This document shows, piece by piece, positions 12,542 to 21,827 of a DNA stretch of 27,116 bases (positions are counted from its first letter, which is position 1; each line of letters opens with the position of its first letter). Position numbers and translations under genes: made by a program. This DNA comes from a virus. Under the pieces are notes generated by a model. It did not search any database and was not told where the DNA came from. It saw nothing but the letters and a program-made list of their open reading frames with translations. The stretch covers positions 1 through 27,116 of IMG/VR virus record IMGVR_UViG_3300047457_000459; one strand, given 5' to 3'.

Positions 12542-13396
12542 ATGAGCGTTTCTCTCTCGAACGCCTTTGTGACACTCTTCGACGCAGAGGTCAAACAGGC
12601 TTACCAGGGCAAAGCAATGCTGGTGGGCGCTGTGCGTCAGCGTCGTGGTGTCGAAGGCTCCACCGTTAAATTCCCCAAAGTTGGTCGTGGCGTGGCAACT
12701 GCCCGCGTGACCCAGACCGATGTGACTCCGATGAACGTCGGATTCTCAAACGTCACCTGCACCCTGTCCGACTGGAACGCCGCTGAATACAGCGACATCT
12801 TCAGCCAGGCCAAGGTCAACTTCGATGAGCGTTCTGAGCTTGTCCAGGTTGTTGGCAATGCAATCGGTCGCCGTCAAGATCAGCTGATCCTGGACGCGCT
12901 GGCTGCTGCTTCCAGCACCGGCACCGTGGCGAACTCTATTGGTGGCGCAAACACCAACATGAACATCGCCAAGCTGCGTGAGGCTGCAAAGATCCTCAAC
13001 ACCAAGAACGTGCCCTCTGAAGGTCGCCACATCATCATCCACGCCAACTCCCTGGCTTCGATGCTGGAGCAGACCTCGGTGACCAGCTCTGACTTCAACA
13101 CGGTCAAGGCTTTGGTGCAAGGTGAGATCAACCAGTTCCTGGGCTTCACGTTCCATGTTCTGGGCGACCGCACCGAAGGTGGCTTGCCCATCGACGGTTC
13201 TAGCGACCGCACTCTGTACGCCTTTCACCGCGACGCCATTGGCTACGCAGAAGGCATCGCTCCCAAGACGGAAATCAACTACATCCCCGAGAAGACCAGC
13301 TGGCTTGTTAACGCCCTGTTCTCCGCTGGGTCTGTGGCGATTGATGCCGAGGGTATCGTCAAGATCACGGCCCGCGACACCGCGGCTGCCGCTTAA
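12542..13396 (+). CDS. Major capsid protein (HK97-fold podovirus type)
   Basis: The 284-residue protein opens MSVSLSNAFVTLFDAEVKQA and has the traits of the capsid protein in BPP-1-like podoviruses: TVKFPKVGRGVATARVTQTD, SDIFSQAKVNFDERSELVQV, GRRQDQLILDAL and EGRHIIIHANSLASMLEQ. The C-terminal part is ALFSAGSVAIDAEGIVKITA with an Ala-rich end. It would form the shell around the DNA after scaffold-directed assembly. It has its own promoter, a terminator in front and a GAGG ribosome binding site. Position after the scaffold gene and length are as expected. Confidence 0.93.
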   Translation: MSVSLSNAFVTLFDAEVKQAYQGKAMLVGAVRQRRGVEGSTVKFPKVGRGVATARVTQTDVTPMNVGFSNVTCTLSDWNAAEYSDIFSQAKVNFDERSELVQVVGNAIGRRQDQLILDALAAASSTGTVANSIGGANTNMNIAKLREAAKILNTKNVPSEGRHIIIHANSLASMLEQTSVTSSDFNTVKALVQGEINQFLGFTFHVLGDRTEGGLPIDGSSDRTLYAFHRDAIGYAEGIAPKTEINYIPEKTSWLVNALFSAGSVAIDAEGIVKITARDTAAAA

Positions 13397-13412
13397 TAGG
13401 AGGGTCTGAAAC

Positions 13413-13691
13413 ATGGCTTATTCTGCAGACGGCTTTACCGCCTACAGCGCTTCCAAGCGCGGCAACGCCCCGTCGATGTACGGTTACAAAACGACCGATG
13501 CCATCGCGGATGTCAACACCAGCGGTTACTTCAACTCGCTGGCCAATACCCTGGAAGTTGGCGACATCATCCACTGCGTGACCTCCACCGGCTCTACCGC
13601 TGTGGTCACGCTGGTGTATGTGGTGTCCAACGCTTCTGGCGTTGTGGATGTGACTGATGGCACCACGCTGTCGTCCACTGACAGCGATTAA
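13413..13691 (+). CDS. Small head-associated protein, putative capsid decoration, 92 aa
   Basis: A strong ribosome binding site (TAGGAGGG) precedes ATG at 13413, 17 bases after the capsid stop. The product begins MAYSADGFTAYSASKRGNAP, then YGYKTTDAIADVNTSGYFNS, LEVGDIIHCVTST and a beta strand run TAVVTLVYVVSNASGVVDVT. Proteins of this type (Y.t.D....V...GYF......l..GD.I) commonly follow podovirus capsid genes and are beta-rich. I infer a cement or decoration protein from position and high expected expression; the alternative is an unknown virion component. Confidence 0.75.
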   Translation: MAYSADGFTAYSASKRGNAPSMYGYKTTDAIADVNTSGYFNSLANTLEVGDIIHCVTSTGSTAVVTLVYVVSNASGVVDVTDGTTLSSTDSD

Positions 13692-13709
13692 CCGCTGACA
13701 GTAGCAACC

Positions 13710-13747
13710 GGGCCAACTTCTGCCAAAAGCGGAGGTTGGCCCTTCTC
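13710..13747 (+). terminator. Terminator-like hairpin after capsid genes (weak or partial)
   Basis: GGGCCAACTTC (13710-13720) pairs with GAGGTTGGCCC (13732-13742): 11 pairs including one G-U, with an 11-base loop. The following TTCTC is a poor U-tract, so it probably reduces rather than stops transcription into the tail genes, or protects the capsid mRNA 3' end. No promoter is evident between it and the next gene at 13764, which fits read-through. Confidence 0.65.
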
Positions 13748-13763
13748 ACATTAAGAGGTTCAC

Positions 13764-14378
13764 ATGGCTGCTGGCGACACTGGTGTATCAATCTGCTCCG
13801 ATGCATTGCTGCTGATCGGGGCCAAGGCAATTTCGTCTTTTAATGACGGCACCGACGAGTCGAGCGTGTGCGACCGCCTCTACCCTGACATCAGGGATTC
13901 GACCTTGATGATGTACCCATGGACGTTCTCCATGAAGAAAACGCAGCTGGCGCAGCTGCTGACTACCCCCACCAGCGTTTGGCGCTACCAATACCAACTG
14001 CCAGGTGATCGCCTGGCATCCCCCCGGCTGGTTGTGCAGACATCTGCCCAAGGCTCACCCATACAACGAGACTGGGAGATTCAAGGCGATGTGCTGCTTA
14101 CCAACTTGCCAAGCGTCTTCATTGACTACCAATACAGCGTGCCAGAGTACGCGATGCCCCAATACTTCGTGCAGCTGCTCAAGTACCAGGTCGCATGGCA
14201 TATTGCCGAGACTGTTACTGAGCAACAAGACAAAGCAACCAAGTGGCAGCGGGTGGCTGTGGGAGACATCTCGGAAAATGGACGAGGTGGCTACTTCCGC
14301 ACAGCAGCTCAGATTGATGGCCAGAACAATCAAATCAAGGTCATCGAAGATTACAGCTTGATCGCAGTGAGGAACTGA
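13764..14378 (+). CDS. Tail tubular protein A (T7 gp11-like, adaptor)
   Basis: The 204-residue protein (T7 gp11 is 196 aa) begins MAAGDTGVSICSDALLLIGA, then ESSVCDRLYPDIRDSTLMMY and PWTFSMKKTQLAQL, the signature of the family: ALxxIG...I..f..g...a..c...Y...rd..L..ypWnFA. The adaptor forms a ring between portal and tail nozzle. AGAGG lies six bases before ATG. Its stop overlaps the nozzle start (TGATG). Confidence 0.92.
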   Translation: MAAGDTGVSICSDALLLIGAKAISSFNDGTDESSVCDRLYPDIRDSTLMMYPWTFSMKKTQLAQLLTTPTSVWRYQYQLPGDRLASPRLVVQTSAQGSPIQRDWEIQGDVLLTNLPSVFIDYQYSVPEYAMPQYFVQLLKYQVAWHIAETVTEQQDKATKWQRVAVGDISENGRGGYFRTAAQIDGQNNQIKVIEDYSLIAVRN

Positions 14379-16591
14379 TGCCGCGCTTTGTCGACATCCA
14401 ATCCAACTTCAGTACGGGCGAGCTCGATCCGTTGTTGCGTGCGCGTGTTGACCTGCAGCAGTACAACAACGCCCTGGCCAAGGCCACCAATGTGCTGATC
14501 CAGCCACAGGGCGGCCTGCGCCGTCGGCCTGGCACCAAGCGCATTCTCGAACTGCCCAACAGCAGCACACCAAGCGCTGGCAACGGTGTGCGCCTGGTGC
14601 CATTCCAGTTCTCGGTATCTGACAGTTACATGCTGTGCTTCACGCATCAGCGCATGTACATCATCAAGAACGGAGTTGTGCAGGCCAACATCAACGGATC
14701 TGGCAACAGCTACCTGACGACCACCATCACCAGCGACATGGTTGACGACATGTGCTGGACGCAGAGCGCCGACACCCTGATCGTGGTACACCCTGACCTG
14801 CAACCTGTGCGTATCACCCGCACCAGCGACACGGCATGGACGGCCACGACCATCACGTTTGATTCAATTCCCAAGTACGCCTACAACATTGACTTCCACA
14901 CCAACAATGGCTCGACGCTGACGCCGTCTGCTGTGTCTGGCAATGTGACGCTGACAGCCTCAACGACGCACCACGACAGCGGCGCAGCGCAGGCTGGATC
15001 TAGCACCACCATCACGCTGAAATCGACAGCCAGCGCAACTGATGATATCTACAACGGCATGTATGTCACCATCACTAGCGGCACTGGGGCTGGCCAAATC
15101 CGACTGATTGATGATTACGTCGGCAGCACCAAGGTGGCCACGGTTGATGTCGCATTTACTACCGCGCCAGACAGCACCAGCAACTATGAAGTGACGACCT
15201 GGACTACGCAGTCGGTCAATCAGTACGTCAACGTGCAGCCGCAAGGCCGGGCCAGGATTGTGCGATATGTGTCGTCAACCGTGGTCGAGGCTGTGACCGA
15301 GTATCCCTTCTTCAACACGACAGCCATTGATGCTGGCCGCTGGGAGCTGGAGCACAACTACGAGGATGTCTGGTCGAGCACCAAAGGCTGGCCGCGCACC
15401 GTCACATTCCATGAGGGCCGCCTGTACTTTGGTGGCAGCAAATCTCGCCCATCCACCGTCTGGGGCAGCAAGATCGGTTTGTTCTTTGACTTCGTTCCGA
15501 ACGAATCACTGGATGATGATTCTGTCGAGGCGACCCTGGACACCAACGACCTGAACGTCATCACCGACATCATCAGCTCGCGTGATTTCCAGGTGTTCAC
15601 CACTGGTGGCGAGTTCTACGTCCCGCAGCAGGGCACCGATCCCATCACGCCGCTGACATTCACTTTCAAGAACGTCAGCCGCAATGGCATCAAGCCCGGC
15701 ACCCGTGTGCAGTCTGTGGAGTCTGGATCGGTATACATTCAGCGCCAGGGCAAGTCGCTTAACGAGTTTGTGTTTACGGACACGCAGCAGACCTACATCA
15801 CGCAGCGCATATCGCTGCTGTCTGGCCACCTGCTCAAGGGCCCACAGCGCATCGCCATGCGTCGCGCCTCAAGCACCGAAGAAGCAGACCTGCTGTTGAT
15901 GACCAACACCACCGACGGCAGCATGGCTGTGTTTTCGATTATGCGGTCGCAGCAGATTACTGCGCCCAGCGAGTTCACCACAGACGGTGAGTTCATCGAC
16001 GTTGGTGTTGACGTGACGGACATCTACTGCGTGACAAAGCGGGTGTTCAACAGCGTTACCAGATACTTTGTGGAGCGGTTCCAGGACACCTTATACACAG
16101 ACTGCGCTTTGACAGCTGGGGCTGCCAGTGGCTTTGGCGGCCTGCCACACGTTGGCAAGAGCTTGAACGTCATCACAGACGGCGTGCCGCAGTCCAACGA
16201 GACCGTGAGCGGCAGTGGCACTGTGACCTTTGACCGCCCGTCCGTGACGAGCTGCGAGGTGGGCCTGCCCATCACTGTGTACATCAAAACCATGCCGGTG
16301 GAAATCCAGCTGCAGAGCGGCTCGCGCATCTCTTACAAGAAACGTGTTGTCGAGATCAGCGCGGTGCTCAAGGACACGCAGGAGATAAACATCAACAACC
16401 AGCCCGTCACCATGCGAATACTGGACAACCCGCTGCTAGATCTCCCTGTGCCAGAATTCACCGGCATCAAGCGTGTTAACGGTGTGCTTGGCTACAGCCG
16501 TGAGCAGGCCATTGAAGTGACGCAGACCCTGCCGCTGAAGATGACTCTGCTCGGTCTTGACTACCGTGTTGCGGTTTATTCGGGGACATAA
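14378..16591 (+). CDS. Tail tubular protein B (T7 gp12-like, nozzle)
   Basis: The 737-residue protein (T7 gp12 is 794 aa) starts with the hallmark of podovirus nozzles: NFSTGELDPLLRARVDLQQY, followed by NVLIQPQGGLRRRPGTKRI. Later text includes WPRTVTFHEGRLYFGGSKSR, VWGSKIGLFFDF and SLNEFVFTDTQQTYITQRIS, also typical. It is beta-rich throughout. It forms the tip of the short tail, and fibres and internal proteins meet there. It directly follows tail tube A, as in T7. A stretch of Thr/Ser-rich strand repeats around residues 180-260 may be a lineage-specific insertion. Confidence 0.94.
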   Translation: MPRFVDIQSNFSTGELDPLLRARVDLQQYNNALAKATNVLIQPQGGLRRRPGTKRILELPNSSTPSAGNGVRLVPFQFSVSDSYMLCFTHQRMYIIKNGVVQANINGSGNSYLTTTITSDMVDDMCWTQSADTLIVVHPDLQPVRITRTSDTAWTATTITFDSIPKYAYNIDFHTNNGSTLTPSAVSGNVTLTASTTHHDSGAAQAGSSTTITLKSTASATDDIYNGMYVTITSGTGAGQIRLIDDYVGSTKVATVDVAFTTAPDSTSNYEVTTWTTQSVNQYVNVQPQGRARIVRYVSSTVVEAVTEYPFFNTTAIDAGRWELEHNYEDVWSSTKGWPRTVTFHEGRLYFGGSKSRPSTVWGSKIGLFFDFVPNESLDDDSVEATLDTNDLNVITDIISSRDFQVFTTGGEFYVPQQGTDPITPLTFTFKNVSRNGIKPGTRVQSVESGSVYIQRQGKSLNEFVFTDTQQTYITQRISLLSGHLLKGPQRIAMRRASSTEEADLLLMTNTTDGSMAVFSIMRSQQITAPSEFTTDGEFIDVGVDVTDIYCVTKRVFNSVTRYFVERFQDTLYTDCALTAGAASGFGGLPHVGKSLNVITDGVPQSNETVSGSGTVTFDRPSVTSCEVGLPITVYIKTMPVEIQLQSGSRISYKKRVVEISAVLKDTQEININNQPVTMRILDNPLLDLPVPEFTGIKRVNGVLGYSREQAIEVTQTLPLKMTLLGLDYRVAVYSGT

Positions 16592-16593
16592 CC

Positions 16594-17193
16594 ATGGCAG
16601 TGACACCTGACCAACTTCTCGCTGGCTCTGGACTGTTGCAGTCCTATGCCTCGGCTGAGTACCAAAGAGCTGCAGGCATTCAGGAGCAGACCAGCTACTT
16701 GCTGAAAGCACGCGACACCCTGGCCGTGGCCGAGGTGCGTGCCGACATGGATACGCAATATGCGGAGATCCAGACCGGCCGCATGCTGAAGAAGGCCGAG
16801 ATCGAGGCCCGCAACTGGCAGATCCAAGGCAACCAGCTCCTCAAGAACATGCGTGCCACCAATGCTGCTGTGCGTGCCCGTGCGGCTGCCAATGGTGTGG
16901 TGGTTGGTGAAGGGTCAAACCTTGGAATCCAGCAGCAGAACACAGCGGCAACCATGCGCGACCTGGCCGTTACCGACTTCAATGCGTTGTCAGCCAAGGT
17001 GCTGGGTTTTGAGGATGCCACCGCATTGCTGCAATCCACCCAGATGCAGAACACGCTCAACCTGTACAGCGCAAGCCGTCAAGCTGGCCAATACGAGCAA
17101 GCAGGTGCAGCAAGTGCAAGCCGCGGCGGTCTGTTGTCCAACATCACGCTGGCCAAAGGTGGACTTGAGTTCGCCAAGGTATTCAAGTCATAA
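16594..17193 (+). CDS. Internal virion protein, T7 gp14-like
   Basis: The 199-residue protein (T7 gp14 is 196 aa) lies where gp14 is expected, after the nozzle. It is Ala/Gln-rich and almost entirely helical: YASAEYQRAAGIQEQTSYLL, RADMDTQYAEIQTGRMLKKA, NMRATNAAVRARAAANGVVV and GEGSNLGIQQ. These resemble the Y...aa..qa..ni..L.fqa...A.Ar.GvSG.GS pattern of small podovirus internal core proteins. In T7 such proteins are ejected first and form a pore in the outer membrane. Assigned by pattern and synteny. Confidence 0.85.
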   Translation: MAVTPDQLLAGSGLLQSYASAEYQRAAGIQEQTSYLLKARDTLAVAEVRADMDTQYAEIQTGRMLKKAEIEARNWQIQGNQLLKNMRATNAAVRARAAANGVVVGEGSNLGIQQQNTAATMRDLAVTDFNALSAKVLGFEDATALLQSTQMQNTLNLYSASRQAGQYEQAGAASASRGGLLSNITLAKGGLEFAKVFKS

Positions 17194-17202
17194 GGGGCGC
17201 AC

Positions 17203-18984
17203 ATGGCAACACAACGAATTGAATCTGGCCAGGTGCAGCTGCGATCTGTGGGCAATGTTCCTATGCAGCAGGTCAGTCAGCCCGCTGTCAACTTTGTTGG
17301 TGGCCAGGCACAGGCACAGTCATCCAGCATGCTGGCGCAAGCCCTCGACCGCATGAGCAGCGTGCTGTACGAAGAGGCCGGCAAGCAAGCCGTCGAGCGT
17401 GCCAAGGTTGACTATTTCAACAACTACCAGGTCAGCGACGAGCAGATCCAGCTGGCCAAGAATGGCGACCCCACTGCAGCCGCAGCGCTGAAGATGGGTG
17501 GCACGTTCAACGTCTACGACGTGGCCATGCGAAAGCTCCGCACGTTTGACCTGTCTGGCCGCTTTGAGGTCAACGCTGACAATGAGTTCCAGAAGGTTCT
17601 CATTGACGTGGAAAACAACCGCATGACGTCCAAGCAGGCCGCCGACAAGATGGCCAACGTGACGCAGGGGTTCACCAGATCACTGGCCACGCAAGATCCA
17701 GAGGCTGCCATCAAGTTCCAGAACACCATGGGCATGCGTGCAAGCGTGATCATGGGCAAGGCATACGAGCTCGAGGCCAAGCGCCAGCGTGAGGTTGACA
17801 CAGCCGAGCTGCGGCTGGCGCTGGACAACGACATGAACCGCCTGGAGGCCACGATTGACCAGGTGAGCTACATCAACGCCAAGGGCGAGACACGGCCCAT
17901 GACTGACCATGTGGATGCCACCATTGCCAGCATCTACCAGCGCGTGACGCCACGCCTGGGCCTGCAGGAAGCCGAGCGCATGGTCACTGAGTACCGCGCC
18001 AAGGCCAAGCAGGCCACCATCGGCGTGATCTCAAAGTACGTCACCGACACCGGCTTTGCTGGCGATGCCATGTCGGCCATCGCCAAGCTAGACAAAGGCG
18101 ACGCCGGGAAGATGACGCCCCTGTGGAACGCGATCAACTTTGAGGACAAGGCTAAGATCCGCAGTAACCTACGAACCGTGCAGATCGAGCGCCAGACCAC
18201 ATCTGACCAGGCCGACAAGGACGCGCTGCAGAAAGACACCATTCGCGTGGCCGAGCTTCAATCCGACTTCTTTCGCACTGGCAACCAGTCGGCCCTCAAG
18301 GAGCTGCGTGCCATCAGCATTCGCAGCCCCAAGGCCATCACCCCAGAGGCTGTGTTTGACCTGCCCAAGAAGCGTGCAGAGGGCGAGCTGGCCAACCCGC
18401 GTGCTGAGTTCATCCTCAAGACCGAGATCATGGAAGGCCGTCACCCGGACGCCAACTCTATAGAGCGCCGCGGCCGCGAGCTCGGCATCGGCTACAAGCG
18501 ACTGAGCGAGAGCCTGCTGCCATTCCTGATCACCCGCACCAACGACGAGGAGCGCGACATTGAACGCATGTTCCGCACCGAGTCGAAGATCGTGCCTGGC
18601 CAGTTCAACATCAGCCAGCGACAAAACTCAGCCTACGCCAAGCTGACAACCGACTTCACCCGCGAGTTCCAGCGCATGACGGCAGACGCGCAGGCGCAGG
18701 GCAAGCCTGCCCCGACCCGCATTGAAGTGGCCCAGCAGGTCATCAGCAAGCGCCAGACCAGCGAGCAATCCAGGGCCATCAGCAACGGGCTGGACGCGCT
18801 CAACAAGCAGTATGGCCGCGAGGGCAGCATTCGCAAGACCGGCATCGTGTTCACCGAGGAGTCGGATTACGCCGACATCGCCAGCCAGGCAGACAAGCTG
18901 GGGCTCAAGAAGGAAGACCTCTCAAGCATCCAGCAGCGGCTGCGGATCATCAAGCAACAACGTGATGCACTGGACGCACAATGA
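17203..18984 (+). CDS. Internal virion protein, T7 gp15-like
   Basis: The 593-residue, largely helical protein sits between the gp14-like and the large internal proteins, the position of gp15 (747 aa in T7). It opens MATQRIESGQVQLRSVGNVP, has LDRMSSVLYEEAGKQAVERA, and a long helical body with NRMTSKQAADKMANVTQGFT and repeated KQ/RQ-rich helices to the end (LRIIKQQRDALDAQ). Such proteins form the periplasmic conduit during ejection. AAGGGG precedes ATG. ATGA overlaps the next gene. Sequence recognition is moderate; synteny is strong. Confidence 0.82.
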   Translation: MATQRIESGQVQLRSVGNVPMQQVSQPAVNFVGGQAQAQSSSMLAQALDRMSSVLYEEAGKQAVERAKVDYFNNYQVSDEQIQLAKNGDPTAAAALKMGGTFNVYDVAMRKLRTFDLSGRFEVNADNEFQKVLIDVENNRMTSKQAADKMANVTQGFTRSLATQDPEAAIKFQNTMGMRASVIMGKAYELEAKRQREVDTAELRLALDNDMNRLEATIDQVSYINAKGETRPMTDHVDATIASIYQRVTPRLGLQEAERMVTEYRAKAKQATIGVISKYVTDTGFAGDAMSAIAKLDKGDAGKMTPLWNAINFEDKAKIRSNLRTVQIERQTTSDQADKDALQKDTIRVAELQSDFFRTGNQSALKELRAISIRSPKAITPEAVFDLPKKRAEGELANPRAEFILKTEIMEGRHPDANSIERRGRELGIGYKRLSESLLPFLITRTNDEERDIERMFRTESKIVPGQFNISQRQNSAYAKLTTDFTREFQRMTADAQAQGKPAPTRIEVAQQVISKRQTSEQSRAISNGLDALNKQYGREGSIRKTGIVFTEESDYADIASQADKLGLKKEDLSSIQQRLRIIKQQRDALDAQ

Positions 18985-21827
18985 TCAAAGACTTCGACTC
19001 CGCTTACATGGACTTCGGTGCTGCGCGGGACTACCCGCCGGCGGTGCAGGACGAGCCCAGCATTGACGGCATGCAGCTGGCTGCAGGGCCGAGCCCCGTG
19101 GTCTCTGATGCTGGCGCTGCTTTTGGCGTCTATCCTGGTGCTGGCAAACGGTCGCAGAAAAGCGACATTGGCGAACGCATGATATTGGGTGCGCCTGATG
19201 CTGCTGCCGGTGCTGCTCGCGGCGTGATGACGTCTGGCCTTGGCATGGGCGGCGACCTGGAGAAGCTGGGCAAGTTTATCTACCGCTTGGCTGCTGACAG
19301 CGAGGGTGGCTCATTCATGGATCGGCTTGGCCGCGCTGCCGGTGCGCTTGAAGAGCGTTCATTTTTGCCATCCAGTGAGGATGTGAGTAAGAACGGCTAC
19401 ACCATCCCCGGCACCAATATCACCCTGCCGCCCCTGCCGCAGGTTGTGCCAGAGGGCACGTCTGCCTTTGGCCTCACGCCCGATCAGCGCCAGACCGCTG
19501 CAGGTGTTGGCCAGGTGGCCGGTGAGCTGGTAGGCGACCCGCTGGTGCTGGCCAAGGGTGCAAAGGCTGTGGTCAAGGGCGCAAAGATGCTGCCCAAAAA
19601 TCTGCCAGTGGGGTTGAGCACTGAGGCAGTTGGTGGCATGGAAGGCGTTTTGCAGCCGGTATTAAGCCGTGCCGAGCGCAGCGTGGTTACCGCTGCCGCT
19701 GGACGCAAACCAGCATTGAGAGAAACGGCCACCAAGGCTGTCGAGGATATGCACGCTAATTACCCAGAGTCTGAAGGCTGGATGCCAATTGAAGCATCTA
19801 AGATTGACTTTAAGACATCCAAATCTGGAGACACCATTGCAGAAGTCGAAGCAGGAAAAATTCCTTATGACTTTCACACACCTCCAGAGGGAGTGCCTAA
19901 AGAAGCCTGGCAATCGACCCTGGCGTCGCGGGTATTTGATGAGGTGCAGGCTGTTGTTGATCGGGCAAAAGCTGGAGATCAGGCTGCCATTGCGATCCTT
20001 GAGCAGGCCAGTTGGTATCGATCAATGCGTGACCGTTTGCGTGCAGAGTTTGGCGGCATCGGGGATGTGTTTGCTGATGTGCTTGGAACCACTTCAGCAC
20101 AGACCGGCGTCGAGCAAAATTTTGACAATGCAGTCGAGATCCTTCGCAGATTTTCGCGTGGTGAATATGACAAGGAACTACGCGCATACGAGGATCGCCT
20201 CAAATCTGGTCAGCCGGTAGATGCCAAGACACTGACCCAACTGTACAAGGACGGCGAGTTCCCGTTGATCACCAAGGCCAGCGGCCAGCTGTTCAATGCC
20301 AATAGCCCGCCATCCATGGGTGCGCTGCTTGACCTGTTCCGAGCAGTAAAAGCTGGTGATTCGCCTAAGACACCCAACTTCACCGGCAACTTGATTGGCC
20401 TAACCAATGAGGCAACCATTGATGTATGGGCCGCACGCATGCTGCGCCGTATTGCTGACCTTCCCAGGATCCCGCCCCCGGCCGAGAAGGGTGTTGCAGG
20501 CAAACATCTGGTTGGCTCGACCTTGTACGATCCTAAAGTAGGCAGCGAGTTTGGGTTTGGCCAGGATGTTTTTAGAGAGGCCGCAGACGAGATTAACAAG
20601 AGCGGAATCATCAAGAGTGCCGCCCCGCAGATCGGCGATCTGGGGCCGGACGATTTGCAAGCTGTTGCCTGGTTCATTGAAAAAGAAAAGTGGACAAACA
20701 ACGGCTGGACAACCAAAGCTGGCGAGGGTGGATCTCTTGATTATGAAATGTCGCTGGCTGGTGCAGCTGATCCGCAAGCCATCAAGGATTTGCGCCGCGA
20801 CATCAACAAAGGATTTAAGACGCCAGAGCAGCGCAAGACAGAAACAGACGAACAATATGCTGCGCGTGTACAAGAAGCAAAAGCGGCATTTGAGTCTGAC
20901 AAAGTCGCCAAGCAGCAGCAGCTGGCAAACATGGAAGCTGATGTTGACCGATTCACGCTGGGCGTATCCGGCGAGCGCCCAAATCGCCCCATGAGCAATT
21001 ATGCACAGGCAGAGCTTGCTGCAGAGTTTGACGATGTTGTGCGTGATGACGCCAGCGTGGTGACCTACAACCTGGCCAATACCTACGGCTCATTCATGGC
21101 GCAAACTGAACGGGCCTTGAACGCTGAGTTTGTTACCCGGCAAAACTTCAATCCTGCGCCTTTGGAGCGACGCCTGGTTGAGCAAGGCAAAGCCTACGAC
21201 CAAGACGCGGTGTTCATGTCAAAGGTGCTTAAAGATGGAACTAGCCCTAATGCGCGACCGGGTGTTGAGGTCTATTTCAAGCAAAAAATTACGCCAGACC
21301 AAATGGCAAAGGTAACTGAAAAGCTCCGTGAGTATGGGGTTGATGGGTTTACCTATGTGACCGACATGCGGTTCAGCGACCGTATCAACGTCCAGGCCAG
21401 AGCTGGCGGAGCAGACACTGCTGGACTAAATGGGCTTCGTTTCCAATACATACCAGAATTTGATGATGCCTATAACGCTGCCAATCGGGCGCAAATCATG
21501 GCTGAAAAACAACGTCTTTTCGACAAGGTAGTTACCGATATAATCGGTGATGGGAACGTGTCTGACGCCCGTTTGGTGTGGTACGACACAAAGGTCTACT
21601 TTAGGAGTGACTACGATGCTTACCTTGCAAGAAATGTTGAAGGAGCGAGAGCAGCGCCTGGGGAAGGATCACCCAGCGGTGCAAATGTTACGCAATCAAA
21701 TAGAAGCGGAAAAGTCGGGAAAGAACTTTCAGGAACTGTATCTGACCGGCGCAGTCGGCAAGCGGGAATCCTCTCCGAAAAAGCAGTAAATCGGGGCCGC
21801 AGTGCTCCGCAACAAGGAGCTAACTGA
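18981..21827 (+). CDS. Large internal virion / polyvalent-type protein, 948 aa
   Basis: The protein has a Gly/Ala-rich N-terminal part (to about residue 240) with GVMTSGLGMGGDLEKLGKFI and GVGQVAGELVGDPLVLAKGA. About residues 343-520 form a block (RDRLRAEFGGIGDVFADVLG, then NFTGNLIGLTNEATIDVWAA) that also occurs in very large phage polyproteins and in other ejected phage proteins, function unknown to me. The block continues with EFGFGQDVFREAADEINKSG and AWFIEKEKWTNNGWT. From about 19730 to 21800 codon use turns clearly more A/T-rich than in the flanks, suggesting a module acquired from elsewhere. The last 70 residues are low complexity and overlap a more convincing gene at 21616. It is probably carried in the capsid core and ejected. 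Confidence 0.8.
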   Translation: MIKDFDSAYMDFGAARDYPPAVQDEPSIDGMQLAAGPSPVVSDAGAAFGVYPGAGKRSQKSDIGERMILGAPDAAAGAARGVMTSGLGMGGDLEKLGKFIYRLAADSEGGSFMDRLGRAAGALEERSFLPSSEDVSKNGYTIPGTNITLPPLPQVVPEGTSAFGLTPDQRQTAAGVGQVAGELVGDPLVLAKGAKAVVKGAKMLPKNLPVGLSTEAVGGMEGVLQPVLSRAERSVVTAAAGRKPALRETATKAVEDMHANYPESEGWMPIEASKIDFKTSKSGDTIAEVEAGKIPYDFHTPPEGVPKEAWQSTLASRVFDEVQAVVDRAKAGDQAAIAILEQASWYRSMRDRLRAEFGGIGDVFADVLGTTSAQTGVEQNFDNAVEILRRFSRGEYDKELRAYEDRLKSGQPVDAKTLTQLYKDGEFPLITKASGQLFNANSPPSMGALLDLFRAVKAGDSPKTPNFTGNLIGLTNEATIDVWAARMLRRIADLPRIPPPAEKGVAGKHLVGSTLYDPKVGSEFGFGQDVFREAADEINKSGIIKSAAPQIGDLGPDDLQAVAWFIEKEKWTNNGWTTKAGEGGSLDYEMSLAGAADPQAIKDLRRDINKGFKTPEQRKTETDEQYAARVQEAKAAFESDKVAKQQQLANMEADVDRFTLGVSGERPNRPMSNYAQAELAAEFDDVVRDDASVVTYNLANTYGSFMAQTERALNAEFVTRQNFNPAPLERRLVEQGKAYDQDAVFMSKVLKDGTSPNARPGVEVYFKQKITPDQMAKVTEKLREYGVDGFTYVTDMRFSDRINVQARAGGADTAGLNGLRFQYIPEFDDAYNAANRAQIMAEKQRLFDKVVTDIIGDGNVSDARLVWYDTKVYFRSDYDAYLARNVEGARAAPGEGSPSGANVTQSNRSGKVGKELSGTVSDRRSRQAGILSEKAVNRGRSAPQQGAN
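21616..21789 (+). CDS. Small helical protein, 57 aa, overprinted on the preceding gene
   Basis: In the +1 frame relative to the 948-aa gene, TTTAGGAG lies eight bases before ATG at 21616. The product is MLTLQEMLKEREQRLGKDHP, then AVQMLRNQIEAEKSGKNFQE and LYLTGAVGKR with a basic end. Helix, turn at KDHP, helix and a LYLTG motif look like a genuine small protein of a type seen in podovirus virion clusters. The overlapping 948-aa frame here is Ser/Gly/Arg-rich and shapeless. Either both are made, or the upstream gene once ended near 21616 and now reads through. Confidence 0.6.
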   Translation: MLTLQEMLKEREQRLGKDHPAVQMLRNQIEAEKSGKNFQELYLTGAVGKRESSPKKQ

